A model generated the notes under the pieces. That model worked only from the letters and a program-made list of their open reading frames with translations, was not told where the DNA came from and ran no database searches. From Rhinopithecus roxellana (taxonomy: Eukaryota > Chordata > Mammalia > Primates > Cercopithecidae): a DNA stretch of 64,000 bases. A program made the position numbers and the translations under genes. Location of the stretch: NCBI RefSeq assembly GCF_007565055.1, contig NC_044568.1, positions 19,832,488 to 19,896,487 of the forward strand, read 5' to 3'. Positions 1-11,799 of the stretch are shown here, piece by piece. Every line of letters begins with the position of its first letter. The stretch's first letter is position 1.

Positions 1-957
1 GGAAGCCTGTGCTCATGGTCCTGAGTGGAGCCTGGAAGGAAAGGTCAGGGGTGAGTGGGGTGGAGGGGCTGGGCGGCCCTCGCCTAGGCAGGGAGTTTCC
101 AGGCTCTCCATGCGAGCGTGGCTGGGCCGGAAGCAGAAGATGCTACGTGCAGGCATCACAGAAACTCCGAGCTTAGAAGGGATGCTCAGCTCGGCCCCCA
201 GGAGAAGCAGGAAGGGAGAGGGCGTCCCACCAGATGGAGCAGGGATCCTTCCCCGTCTCAGGGAGAAGAGGAGCGGTGGAGCATAGAGAGCGAGTGGAGG
301 GGGGAGGCAGTGGGGAGCTTCCTGGGGTGTGAGAAGGCCGCTTACAGCCTCAGAGCAGTCCTTGGCCAGGCTGTGGAGAGGACAGGCCCCTGTGTGGGGC
401 ACAAGCTCCGGGCCTGCAGGAACTGCCCCAGGGCAGGATCCTGGGAGCTTCCAGGAGGGCCCAGGCGGATGCCTACACCTGCCATGGGGAGGGCTTTGCG
501 GCAGGAGGCTGCATTGCAGGACATAGGGAACTGAGGCAGCAGTTCTCTTGAACCTTCTCAAGGCCTGGGCGGCTGGTTCCGAGCGGAGCCTCCTCTGCTG
601 TCAGCCAGGGTTTCCTGCCACCAGGTCTCACAGGGTAACCTCCAGACCCTGCTCCGGGAAGCCCCAGCCTCTGGATGGTTCTGGCTCCCATTCTGGCACA
701 TGCCAGATGTAGAAGGGGCCGCCCACCCAGAGGAGCCTGGCCCCTTGCTCACCCAGGGCTGGCTTCATGCTGATCATGTCTGTTCTCATGACAGGACTCA
801 GACCCGAGCCATGGGCTGTGGCCACGCGGTGCGCAGGCCGCTAGGTGTGGGGGCCCCTTCTGACCTGCCCAGCAGGGACCGGGCATCCTTTACACAGGAG
901 AGCGAGGAAGGACTCAGCCCTTGTGGGCATCATCCTTGCCACTGACCCCTGGGTCCT

Positions 958-1050
958 CATGGCAGGCCCAGAGAGGCAGATAACTTGGCCAGGGTCACAC
1001 AGCCAGCAGCAGAGCAGCTGGGAGCTGAAGGGACAGGCCTCAGGCCTGGA
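958..1050 (+). mobile_element. MIR relic
   Basis: Contains cagagaggcagataacttgg and agggtcacacagccagcag, the conserved MIR core in sense orientation. Confidence 0.65.
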
Positions 1051-1614
1051 GCGCTCTCAGAGACCCTGCTGCCTCTGTGGAGTCGGGGGGCTGCCTCCTG
1101 TGGTCACAGGACCCTCCCACCGGCTTGAGCTGGTGGTGTCTTACGCCTCTCCAGGAGTTCCCACACTACAGCCACCTGGGAACTAATGCAGAGGCTCGCA
1201 GGCCCTCTGTCCCCAGCACGAGACTGGTACCTGTGCTTCCAGCCGGCTCTTCCTGCTGTGCCTGGGGACTGCCTGCACCGGGGAGGAGGGTCCTGCCCAA
1301 TTTGGGCCAAGGTCTCCAGGGTGGGTGAGGTCCCAGCCTGCAAGCTCCACATCACAGCACTAAGAAGAGTCATGCCGGGTGGGGGGCCTGGGTGCCCCTT
1401 CCTTCTCTGCCAGCACCACTGAGGTACCTCCTGTCCCATGACCCCAGGAGGAGTGTCCCTTTCCCTCTTCTGGGCTTCACTGCCAGGGGGCAAAGGCCTG
1501 GGAGTCCTTGGGGCCAGGATTCACAGGTGAGGTTTATTGAGTGAATAAATGATGCTGGGCGTCTGAGCACCTTCCTGAACTGCCTCCCTCGTGCTCATGG
1601 TGGCTCAGAGGTGA

Positions 1615-1700
1615 TCTGTGATTGTCGCCCTGGATTTATGGGTGAGGAATCCAGGCACAGAGAGGTGGGGAACCCACTCAAGGCCTCAGCCAGTGTAGGC
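1615..1700 (+). mobile_element. MIR relic
   Basis: ggatttatgggtgaggaatc followed by aggcacagagaggtgggg is the MIR core in sense orientation, diverged. Confidence 0.6.
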
Positions 1701-3115
1701 GGGGTCCTCCTGGGAGGGCTGGCTCTTAGCCCTGCACATCTCCTGCCCTACACTGGGCTTAGCCATGTCCCGCACGGCTCAGACACCCACTGGGGCCGGG
1801 CTACGGGGGGTAGGAACAGCAACAGCCAGGCCCCACATGAAGCCCAGTCCCACATGTCAGACCCCCCCACCCATGGCCAGAGTCCTCCAGGAGATGATGG
1901 AGGACGAGGGGGCTCAGAGTGGGGACCTCAGCCCAGATGGAGCATCAGAAAGGCTTCCTGGAGGAGGTGGCTTTTACTGAGTCCTGGATGGTGGAGAGGA
2001 GTGTTGAGAACACAGCTGTGCCCAGTGGCCTTTGTCAAGGAAAGGAGTTGGTCTGATTTATCAAGGGAAGGAGTGAGGCCTGCTGGCTCAGCGGCTGCCA
2101 TGAGGAACATCAGGTGACATGCCCACCTGCTGGCTCAGAGTTGTGGCTGGAAGCCCTGCCCAGCAGGCCCCAGGAGACGGCTCTCGGGAGGCAGTGGGCA
2201 GGCCCGACTACTGTCCTGAGAGGGAGAGGAAGGCCAGGCGGGTGGGGGTGGAGGGGGCCTCAGGACCATCAAGACCAGAGCATCTCCGGCCAGCCTCGGC
2301 GCAGGCTGCTGCCTCTACATACCTGGGGAGTTGGGGGCCCCTCAGCTGGGTCACCACACAACTTCCTGAGGAATGAGAATTTCTTGGCTGCAAAGAAAAT
2401 GGAAAGCATGTCAGGACTGATGTGGTGCCTGACTCTGGGCCAAGAGCCCCAGGGGGAGCAGGTGGGAGGGAGCAGCTCCCGGGCAGAGTTGGCTGCAACC
2501 TCAGGGCACCAGGAAGCCACCAAGGGCCACCGGGAGATGGGTGAGCTCCTCCCAGAGGTCAGCGGGCAGCTCAGCCGGTCTGGGGGACCCCGAAGGGTTT
2601 GGGGGTCACCTGGCTGCCTCAGCCGCAGGATTGATGGCTATCTTACATTTCTTTTTGTTGGGTCTTTTGTATGCATAGATTGTGTATTCACGTGGCTCCG
2701 AAGCTCAAGACTCGATTACAAGTCAGTGAAAACACTGCCCCTCCCACCCCTGCCACGATCCCTCCCCAGCCCCACTGGGAAGACTAGAGAGGTTTCTGGT
2801 GTTTCCTCCCAGAGTCCCTTGATGCAAACACCAGCACACAGGAACACACACTCCCTTTCCTCCTTCCTTGATCAGAAGGTCATCGGCTACACTCACTGTT
2901 CTGCTCCTGACTTTTTTCATTTAACAACATATCCTGGAGATAATTCCACAATATCCCATGAAGAGATTTCTCACTCTCTGTCCACTTGTCCTCCCATCCA
3001 GGCTGCAGAGCACCCAGACCTGTCTGGATGGACACTGGGCTACTGCCTGCATTCGGCCCTTAGAAACAATACCGCAATGGTCTTCACATGGTGACAGCCT
3101 GTGCTCCCAACACTG

Positions 3116-3153
3116 CGGGCCTAGCTGCATCAAAGGGCCTAGCTGCATCAAAT
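3116..3153 (+). repeat. 18-bp tandem duplication
   Basis: Two perfect copies of gggcctagctgcatcaaa in tandem, a recent slippage or duplication event in otherwise single-copy sequence. Confidence 0.9.
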
Positions 3154-3205
3154 CTGCGTTTGACATTTGGAGGGAGATTGTCCAATTGTTAATCTCTGTG
3201 ATGGT

Positions 3206-3720
3206 TTTAAAATATGGCCACACATTCTTTAACCCTCCTCCCTTCAAGAGGTGGAGCCTCATTCTCCCCACTTGAACACAGCTGAGCTTTTTTTACTGCC
3301 TCACTGCTAATGAACAGAATATGCTGGAAGAGGGGGTGCTGGACTTCAAGACTGGGCCCCAAAAGGCATTGCAGCTACCTCCTTGCACACTTAGATCACA
3401 CATGTAGGGAAGCAGCTGCCATGCTTTCAGGGCACTCAAGCAGCCCCGTGGAGAGGCCATGAGGTGAGGAACAGAGGCCTCCTGCCTGTAGCTGTGTGAG
3501 GTAGCCACCTTGGAAGTGGCTTCCCCAGCCTCGGTTGGGCCTTTAGATGACGCTGCAGTCCATGCTGACATTCTCACCACATCCTTGTGAGGGAACCCGA
3601 GCCAGAACCACCTGCTAGGCTGTGCCTGCATCCTGACCTTTGGAAACTAAGAGATAATAAAGGTTTGTTGTTTCAGTCTGTTCTTTATTATACGGGAATA
3701 GACAACTAACTCATGCCCCT
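3206..3720 (+). mobile_element. Solitary LTR, MaLR/MLT1-like
   Basis: Sense-oriented, with the characteristic 3' end gagataataaaggtttgttg followed by tagacaactaac, and upstream landmarks of this LTR class (ctcaagcagccccgtggaga, ccttggaagtggcttcccca, gagccagaaccacctgctag). The aataaa at 3656 is the LTR's polyadenylation signal. No internal retroviral sequence is attached. The exact subfamily is uncertain. Confidence 0.65.
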
Positions 3721-3880
3721 CCTAGCAATGTAGAGAACGCAAAGACCCTAATGTGAGTCCCTGTGTCACAGGAGGAAGCGTGACCTTACCAAGAGATGGA
3801 TAGACTGAGGCTCAGGGAGGGTGAAGAACTGTAGGAAGCCACTGGGACTCAGCAGTAGAGCCTTTGCCACACTGTCCTAT

Positions 3881-4572
3881 CCATCTGTTCATGTATCCAT
3901 CCACCCACCCACCCATCCATCACCCACCCATCCATCCATCTATCCATCCATCCATCCACCCACCCATCCATCCACCCACCCATCCATCCATCCACCAACC
4001 CATCCATCCATCCATCCATCCATCCATCCATCCATCCATCCATCCATCCATCATCATCCATCTGTCCACCCATCCATCTATCACCTACCCATCCATCCAC
4101 TCACCTACTCATCCATCCTGATACCCACCTACTCACCCATTCATCCATCTATCCATCCATCCATTCATCCATTCATCCACTCATCCATTAATCCATCCAT
4201 CCACTCATCCATCATCATCCATCCATCCATCCATCCATCACCCACCCATCCATCCATCTACCCATCCATCCATCACCCACCCACCCATCCATCTATCCAC
4301 CCATCCACCCTTCCACCCATTCATCCACCCATCTATCCACCCACTCACCCATTCATCCATCCACCTGCCCATCCCCCCAATCTACCCACTCATTCACCCA
4401 CCCATCCATCCATCCATCACTCACCCATCCATCCACCCACCCACCCACCCATCCATGTTTCTACCCATTCATCCACCCATCTATCCACCCACTGACTCAT
4501 TCATCCATCCACCTGCCCATCCCCCCAATCTACCCACTCATTCACCCACCCATCCACCCATCCATCCACGAG
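3881..4572 (+). repeat. ATCC tetranucleotide array 1
   Basis: About 0.7 kb of imperfect ATCC/CACC repeats (ccatccatccacccaccc and similar), entirely pyrimidine-rich apart from A on this strand. Variant tracts such as attcatcc and tctaccc break the pure repeat. Open frames of Pro/Ile/His/Ser are products of the repeat, not genes. It lies just after the MLT1-like LTR. Confidence 0.97.
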
Positions 4573-4674
4573 TCTTTACATTTGTGTCGGATGCTGTGTC
4601 AGATACTGGGCACACAGTGATGTGACAGATTCGCAACCTTGGGCTGACCAGAAAGTCAGTGAGTCAAGAAATTG

Positions 4675-4792
4675 CTGCAAATGAGGAAGTTACAGCCCAG
4701 AGAGGTGGTGTGATGGGTCCAAGGTCACACAGCCCATACAGCCAAGCTGAGATTTGAAGGCAGGACTGCCTGTAACTGTGCTGCTTCTGTGC
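4675..4792 (+). mobile_element. MIR relic
   Basis: cccagagaggtggtgtgatg, then ccaaggtcacacagcccata and gagatttgaaggcaggactg follow the MIR 3' half in order. Confidence 0.75.
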
Positions 4793-5624
4793 TGAACAAA
4801 GGGTGGCCCTGCCCCACTGCCTCCACACCCTGTCCCTCTGTACTTCCTATCCCCTGGGGTGGCCCTGCCTCTGCCTGCCCAGCTTGCAGGCAGAACTTGG
4901 TCATACCATCCCCTTTCCTCTGTCCTAGGACAGCAGGGACATTTGCCTGCAGCACCCTGGGGCACTTGAGGGCCAGTTGTCAGCTCTCCCTCCAGGAGCT
5001 TGGGGACGTGTCCCAGTCCTCGGACCTGGGGTGGGTGGGCATGGGGGTGGCGTGTGCCCCAGGCCTAGGGTTCTGGCCCTGCCCAGGCTCTTGGCAAAGC
5101 CCCTTGGTGCCAGCCCGTCGGTGTGGGTTACAGGAGGCCGGACCCCTTTGAAGTCGGGAGATCCTATCCCCCAGATCCAGGGCTGGCCCAAGGGAGACCC
5201 CGGAGGAGTGTGAGCAGCTCCTTTTCTCTCAGAAACAGGAACTGGCCCCTCTTTAGCCGGCCAAGTGCTCTGGTAACTCAAGAGCGGGTCGGGGTGGCTC
5301 TGGCTGGGGGTGTGGGGGACGCCAGTGCCTGCGAGGAGGGGTGCCCCCACCTGGGCTCCTGCCCCCATGCCTCTGCCCCACACCTGGCCACTGCTCCCAA
5401 CCCTCTTCCCCTCACCTCCTCTTTCAACCTGCTCAGTTTAAGCCTCTCCACCCTTGAGGGTCAGGTTCTCCTGATCTGCCCCTGGCCCCACCCTTGGCTC
5501 TTCCTCCCCAGCCGCTCGCTCTGCTGGAGAAGATCCCTTGGGTTGCCCCTCCCCTTTCCCTTCTTCCCGACCCCCACTCGCTCCTGGCCGACCATGCAGG
5601 GGGCTTTGGGGCTGGCTCGACCTG

Positions 5625-5815
5625 GGCTTGACTCTCAGATCTGGCACTCCCTGACTATGGGATCCAGGCCTTGTCCCAGCCTCTCTAAGCCCATTTTCCC
5701 ACCTGTAAAATGGGCATGATCAGAGTCTTGACCTCACAGGGTGTGGTCAGAGGGTTAAACAGAACAACGCAAGCCACCTTATGGAGCACACAAACCAGCA
5801 TACAGTGAGTGCCCC
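5625..5815 (-). mobile_element. MIR relic
   Basis: Antisense MIR: cattttcccacctgtaaaat, then gtcttgacctcacagggtg and an agtgagtgcc end. Confidence 0.8.
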
Positions 5816-5819
5816 GCAG

Positions 5820-5935
5820 ACGTTTGCTCAGAAGCATGGCATCCCTCTTCCAGGAAGCCCTCCTGGATTGCGTGTGGTATGAACTCCTTGGGCATGTGTC
5901 TCCATGATCCTGCAATTCTCAAAGGGCGCCTGTCC
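5820..5935 (+). mobile_element. L2 relic (weak)
   Basis: ccctcttccaggaagccctc with ctggattgcgt resembles the L2 3' end, sense orientation, short. Confidence 0.4.
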
Positions 5936-7024
5936 TTCCACATCCTGGTGGCCATCCCCTGGGGACCGGGAGCCCTGCACATTCGGCTGCACTGCCCAAC
6001 TGGAATGCCACTGTCCAATCGGGCCTCCTGGCCTCAGTTTCCCCAACTGTAGATGGAGGTTGAATCTGATGGGTCCTTGGGCCTGTCTGTGACACCCTCA
6101 TATCAATGCTCATGAAGTCCCACTCGCAGCCAGGCATCCCGAGCAACCCGCTCCTCCTCCTTGCGAACGGTCCTGGCCCTTTCAGCTGCAGCTGTCCCTG
6201 GCTTGGGGTAGGCTGTATTCTCCTGGTTGTTTCTGCTGTTGTCAGGGCTGGCCCATGCCTTCCCAAGCAGCAGGCACTGGCTCTTCCTTTCTTCTCGACC
6301 CCTCTGTGGGAAGAGCGGAAAGTGTGGGGTTCCTGGCGAGGGGGAGCTGTGGGAGAGCTGCCCTTCTTCCCCCGTCCCTGTCCGTGGGAGTGGAGCCTGG
6401 TGCACACGCCCTGCCTTCCCCACACATGGTACCTGCGAGTGGCCCCTGCTTTCTGGACATGGCACTGGGGAAGGACGGCATGGCTGAGAGCTGAACCTGC
6501 AGTCAGGATCTGGCTCCCCCCTGCGGTCAGGGTCTGCCACTGTGTGCTGTGTGACCTCAGGCCGGCCTCCACCCCTCTCTGTGCCGCCGTTTGGCAGAGG
6601 AGGGCATTGGGTGAGACCCACAGGCCCCCGAGTCCTGCCTGGCTCAATCCCAGCTCCAAGGCCCTGGCCTGAGAGAGAAGGGTGGGCACTTAGGGCCTTC
6701 TGGGTGACCTGAGGGGCTGCTCTGATGACATGACCCTCAGCCGAGGCCTGGCCTTAGGTGAAGGTCTCTCAGGCATGGCATTGGGGGCATTCCTGGCTGT
6801 TGGAGGAATGTTGAGGAGGGATGGAGTGCTATTGAGGGGGCACATGGCTTCAAGGGGTGAGGCCAGCATGGGCTTTGGGGGCAGGGAGTGGGAGGCTGCT
6901 GGGGTTAGGGAGGTTGTCCACACCCAATCCCAGGGCCCCACCTGTCCTACCCTGGACACCAAACAAGGGCCAAGAAATATGTGCCATGGGGTGGGACTGG
7001 GCTGGGAAGAGCAGCTGAGCTTCC

Positions 7025-7115
7025 AGGCCAAGTGGGGGAAACTGAGGCTCACAGAACCTGCCCAAGGTCACACCGCAAGTCTGGAGAGCAGAGCTGGGGT
7101 CAGGATGTTGGCCTC
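7025..7115 (+). mobile_element. MIR relic
   Basis: gggggaaactgaggctcaca and cccaaggtcacaccgcaagt are the MIR core, sense. Confidence 0.75.
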
Positions 7116-7542
7116 CTGTGCTGAGCTCTCCCGGTCTGTTTGGGAGGCACCAGCCCATCCTGGGACCAGCTCGGTCCACTCTGTCGGTTCTCTCCGTCCT
7201 CTGGCTGCCCACCAGGGCTGAGCCTGCCCGAGCTGTGTCACCCTGGGCACCATCCCCTGCTGTCTGCACCCCCTTCCGTGGCTTGGCACGGCCCCTGCAG
7301 CCAGCTGGCCTCACCCCGATGGGTGTGGAGCACAAAGTCAGACGCCATGTGTGCCAGCGCCGCTGGGCAGGGGCCTCTGGTCCCAGGTCACCCGAGACAG
7401 CGAGGCTGGGAAAAGGGAGGAGTTCGGCTGTGTCCACAGCCTCTGTGCCCCGGCCTTCATCCTGAGCATCGTGTCTGCCCATCACACCCATCTGGCCCCA
7501 TTCACAGCGTGGGCAGGCAGCCAGGCTCACCCCAAACCCTGG

Positions 7543-7741
7543 CGGAGCCGAGCAGCCCAGGAGAAAAGCACGGGGGCTCCCGTCTGTAGTCCTCGCCACA
7601 CGGGGCCGCGGAGCCGAGCAGCCCAGGAGAAAAGCATGGGGGCTCCCGTCTGCAGTCCTCGGCACACGGGGCCGCGGAGCCGAGCAGCCCAGGAGAAAAG
7701 CACGGGGGCTCCCATCTGCAGTCCTCGCCACACGGGGCCGC
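7543..7741 (+). repeat. 66-bp minisatellite, three copies
   Basis: Units start near 7543, 7609 and 7675 with ggagccgagcagcccaggag and differ at only a few positions, so they are young or homogenised. The 66-base period equals 22 codons, which keeps frames open on both strands. Confidence 0.93.
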
Positions 7742-7759
7742 AGCGCTGGTGCCTTCTGA

Positions 7760-7965
7760 CATTTATTTCACAAACATTCTCCTTTCCTTTTACTTCAAAC
7801 GCTGCTGCTTTGCTTAAAAACTATCTGTTACCTGAGTGCTCAGATAAACCTTTGCAGGTAAAATTATATCTGAGATATGGCCCAGAGGGTACGTTTAAGA
7901 ATACGGTGCAAATTATCAGCTGCATTTATCTTAATTACTTTGGGGGAAAGTGGAGGCTGGTGTTG
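7760..7965. promoter_or_regulatory. Candidate enhancer block, GATA / homeodomain / E-box motifs
   Basis: An AT-richer, repeat-free island in GC-rich surroundings with AGATAA at 7842-7847, a TTATC flowing into the E-box CAGCTG at 7917-7922, TTATCT at 7926-7931 and TTAATTA from 7931. This sharp base-composition change with dense developmental transcription-factor cores is typical of conserved noncoding elements. Conservation itself cannot be judged from one sequence. Confidence 0.35.
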
Positions 7966-8304
7966 GGGGGCGGGGAATGGTGCTCATCCCGCCTCATCGG
8001 GGTGTCTATTTGAGATCCTTTAACAGGAGGGAGATAAGGGGGCACATGGAAAGAAAATGATGTCTTCGAAAATGACAGGGAGGTGGCTAGGGGCTGTGGG
8101 GATTTGTGCTTAAAGACAGAGCCCTGCCACCCACTGAAATTGCTGAGAGCTGGCACACGGCAAGAGGCAGGCGAGAAAGGCCACCCCCCCTTCTCTGCTG
8201 CTCTGTGCCACAAAGGCCAATATTCAGGGGGTCATTACCCAGAAGGACATCAGGACCTCACCAGTGGCCAGGCCCCAACCCAGCTCTGCCCAGTCTCCTA
8301 GACA

Positions 8305-8480
8305 ACCCTCCACAGCCTCATCGAGATGGGCCTTCAGCTCTAGCTCCAATGCCGCCTCCTCCAGGAAGCCCTCCCTGACCACAGAGCTGTTGCTGTTGGT
8401 ACTGGCTCTGTAGATGGTGTTCATTTGCTGCTGTACTGTCCCCTGTCCTCACTATCGGCATCACACTAGTCAGGGCCACA
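8305..8480 (+). mobile_element. L2 relic
   Basis: cctcctccaggaagccctcc followed by ctgaccacagagctg is the L2 3' end in sense orientation. Confidence 0.6.
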
Positions 8481-8654
8481 GGTCTTCTGCTCGCCCCTAT
8501 CCTGGGCCTGGCAGGGAGTTGGTGCTCAGGAGCCTGGGGTGGGGGTCCAGCTGGGGCAGCTGTTATTCCTGGGGTCTCTGGGAGCTGCTCCTCGAACCCG
8601 GGGCTCTAGGTTAGGGCAAGGGACCAATTCAGGTGGGGTGCAGGGTGGGGACAG

Positions 8655-8810
8655 GCCTCCCCTGTGAGCACACACGTGGACACACTCATGCACACATGTA
8701 CAGGTGTGTGCACAGTTATGCATGCTCTTCCATGCACACGCATGAACACACGCTCATACATGTATACAGCCACACATGCACATGCACACGTGGGCTCACA
8801 CACACTCCCC
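8655..8810 (+). repeat. CA-rich imperfect microsatellite
   Basis: About 150 bases of cacacatg, cacacacgtgg and gtgtgtgcac words, an interrupted CA/TG repeat with both strands mixed. No pure run is long. Confidence 0.85.
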
Positions 8811-9349
8811 TGCCAGGCCGTGGGGGGCTTTGGGGCCTCATTTCTACAGGAGACTCTCAGAGCTCCCCAGCACCGGGAGGTGGAGGTGCTGTCCAGTAGA
8901 GGTGGGCGTGCGACCGCAGCAGGCTGTCCAGAAATGACTTTGGAGACACAGCCTACCCTCTAAATGTAAATGCCGTACCAGAGCCCAGCAAATGCCAGCT
9001 GCCTCCATCAGCACATTTGTCTGAGGGTCCTTCTCCCCTGCCCAAAGGGTGTAGGAAGAAGGACCATGTGGGGGGAGTGAGAACTGTCTGGGGGCCGCCC
9101 CGCCAGGCATTTGGCTTGCAGGGACTGGATTGGGATTCATTGGCCCCAGGAACCTTCTGGCGGAGCCAAGGTGAATAAAGCCAGGCGGGTGTCCCAAGGC
9201 TGAGACGGCTCGTCCAGGGCGTGGAGGCGGCAGGTGGTTAGAACGGGCGACGGTGCCCAAGCCCCAGAATCCACTTTAAAAACTAAAGAAGGGGGTGCCG
9301 TTCTCTCATTGGCCGCTCAAGCAGCCCTGCCTTGGATTTCTAGAATGAG

Positions 9350-9475
9350 GATCTTTGAGGGTATCTCGTTCAGTGTGCCCACTTCACAGATGGGAACAGT
9401 GGCTCAGAAAGGGTGCGGGCCTGCCCCAGGCCACACAGCGGCGGAGCCTGGGTTCTCTCGCCCCTGGCTTTGAGC
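9350..9475 (+). mobile_element. MIR relic
   Basis: cccacttcacagatgggaac, gtggctcagaaagggtgc and ccccaggccacacagcggcg match the MIR core in order, sense. Confidence 0.7.
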
Positions 9476-10494
9476 TCCCTCTCAGTGATGCTCAGGGCAG
9501 GGTGGTTGGGGGCCTTGCTCTCGGCCTCCCGGGGAAGGCAGAGAAGACAAGCAGCCCTCCAGGTGCCAAGCAGCAGCTCTGGAAAAGGGCAGACGGCGTC
9601 CAGGTGTGCCTTTCTCTCAGAGCTGTCAGCCCTCACCCTGTCACACAGAGAAGGAAGCCGAGGACCAGGGAGACTCCATGGGACCCCAGGAGGACGCCCT
9701 GAGTAGGTGGGTGGCTGACCTTGACCCGACAGTCCCCAGGCCCTGAGGTAGACCCTGACCCCAGGACAGGCCCCTGCTCAGGCTCTGGTCCCCCCAGAGG
9801 AGCCTGGATCCCCTCCCAGGGAGCGAGTGCGCCGTTTCCCTGCAGGACCCGTCTGCAGGCTGGGTCCTGTGGAGGGAGCCCTGGAAGGGTGAAGGGTGTG
9901 TGGCCCTGCGGGGTTTTGATTTTGTGGGCAGGGTTGTCACCGTCCCTCCCCTAAAACCACCGATCACCACCTGACTGCTTGTTGAAGATAGAAACCGCCG
10001 TTATTCTCCATTACTCTTTCCCAGTGAAGCCCTGTGTGCAGTTTCTCTCGATAATGGTGGTGCCGTCTGAAGTGGCTTCTTTCAGTGGCCTTTTCTGGGG
10101 CCTACCCAGACCCTCTGGGTCAGAAGCTTTGGGCTAGGTCCAGAGCTTGCCTTGGAGATCCTGCCGAAGTCACACACCGATAAGATTCCGAGGTGTGACA
10201 CTGCGAAGCTGGTCTGGGTGGGCAGTCGGACGGGAGGCCTGGGTGTCTTCTGTCTTCCAGCGTGGGAAAGGCCCAGCAGGCCCATCTCACAGATGAGGAC
10301 GCCCAGGCTGCCAGAGCGCAAGTGAACTTTGAGCAGCCGCCTGTACTGCTCCCTGCCATCAAGTGGCCTCCTGAGAAGGTCACGGCCTCTGGTTTTTGGG
10401 AACGGAGTCCATCCCACCTCGAGTGAGGTCTCTGCATGAGAAACTGGGACTGATGAGGCCCACATGGGGGTCACCTGGTCCTCCCAGTGCCCCA

Positions 10495-10650
10495 GCAGAG
10501 GTTTAATGAGCTGTCTCGTGAGTGACATGATTAATGGGCTTCTCCGAGGCCTGGTGGCTGTGTTAATTACTCTCCTGCCGCTGTGGGGTTCGGAATCATA
10601 TCAGCCTCCTTTTTCAATTAAAAGTGATTATAATTTTACCTCCTAAGGAC
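10495..10650. promoter_or_regulatory. Candidate enhancer block, clustered homeodomain motifs
   Basis: Five TAAT/ATTA cores in 130 bases: TTTAAT near 10502, GATTAATG at 10529, TTAATTA at 10563-10569, CAATTA at 10615-10620 and GATTATAATT at 10626. No repeat family is recognised, and both flanks are GC-rich. Same argument and limits as for the block at 7760-7965. Confidence 0.35.
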
Positions 10651-10784
10651 AAGAGGATTAGTGAAGTGCCCGGGGTGGGAGCTGGGTGGGGATGGGGTGT
10701 CTGCACTCTGGCTCTGCAGCGCTGGGAAGTGAGCCGTCCTGGGAGGGGCCGGGCTGCGTGCCTGCTGCCCCGGCTCGAGGAAGG

Positions 10785-10960
10785 ACGCTATGAGCACTGA
10801 CTGTGTGCCGGGCGTGGCCTTCCAGGCAATCGGTCCAATGATCATGCCGGCTTTGGGAACTACATGCCTGGAAGAAGCTGTCGGTGCCGGTTTGCAGATG
10901 AGGAAATGGGGCTCAAGTGTTAGTGCTGGGTCCCGGGGCACATGGCTTAGACGTGGGGCT
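10785..10960 (+). mobile_element. MIR relic, nearly full
   Basis: Starts tgagcactgactgtgtgccg and continues to tttgcagatgaggaaatggg, spanning most of the MIR body in sense orientation. Confidence 0.8.
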
Positions 10961-11504
10961 GGGACGTGCACCCAACTCTGGCCACTTCTGGGCTCTCTTG
11001 CTGCTCCTGGACAAGCTGGGTCGGTGTCCTCCTGCCCCTGGAAGACATCCTGCTGGGTGGCCACCTGGGGTGCCAGCTGTGATTTTCCAGACACTTCGCA
11101 AAGGGGGCCTGAGCGACGGGGATTCTCACTGCCCTGCCATTCCCACGCTGGGGGCTCAGTCTCAGTGTGTTCAGCTGTAAAATGGGCACAGCACTGCCCC
11201 CGCTGCACAGGCCCCTGGGTTCCTAGGACACACAGCCTTCCTCCCTCCTCTAGCCGGGGGTGGAGTCTTGCTGAAGTTTGAGGAGGGGCTTGGGGGAAGG
11301 GCCTTGGCTCCTGAGGTCCTGCGGCAGTGCAGTGAGCCATGGGCTGTTCAAGGCCCTGGGTGGCAGGCTGCGGTGGGGGCTCCCGGCCCGTCTCCAGGAC
11401 CCTTGCTTAGCTGTGACCGGCACTGGCCTGATGGACCCTGAGATCCCGGAGGGCCCCTGATGTTCTGGGTGGTCACCGGGCCAGCACTGCCTCCTGAATC
11501 CTCT

Positions 11505-11620
11505 CAAGGCCCCACGAGGTGGTTCTGTTCCTCCCCATTGCTCAGATGAGAAACCGAGGCTCAGAGAGGGGAAGAGACTTTTCCAAGGCCACACAGTGGG
11601 AAGCGGCACCCGGGACCGGA
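11505..11620 (+). mobile_element. MIR relic
   Basis: ccattgctcagatgagaaac, cgaggctcagagaggggaag and ccaaggccacacagtgggaa are the MIR core, sense. Confidence 0.8.
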
Positions 11621-11799
11621 GTCTCTGTGAGGCCGAGGCAGAGCCCTTCCCTGTTGCAAGTGTTTCCTCAAGGCTACCTGGGTCCTGGCATGGCTGACCC
11701 TGCTGTCCCCACTCGCTGTGTGGCCTCAGCTCGTCTCTGGGCAGCTAGAAACCGGAGGCCTGGCCGTGCTCCCTTCGGCCCCGCCCTAACTGGCTGACC

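Larger units (their letters stand above)
1..3205. other. GC-rich single-copy DNA, no gene seen
   Basis: Apart from MIR relics and the 18-bp duplication, the interval shows no repeat family, no open frame with credible signals and no splice-site pair I would defend. A GTGAGT-type site at 51-56 has no matching acceptor in the window. Confidence 0.6.

Noticed and set aside
6850..7731. 293-codon minus-strand frame
   Set aside because: Its N-terminal part is the 66-bp minisatellite (22-codon period) and the rest is GC-rich noncoding sequence with a MIR.
9165..9182. aataaa at 9173 as a gene end
   Set aside because: No open frame or splice acceptor precedes it and no downstream GT-rich element stands out.
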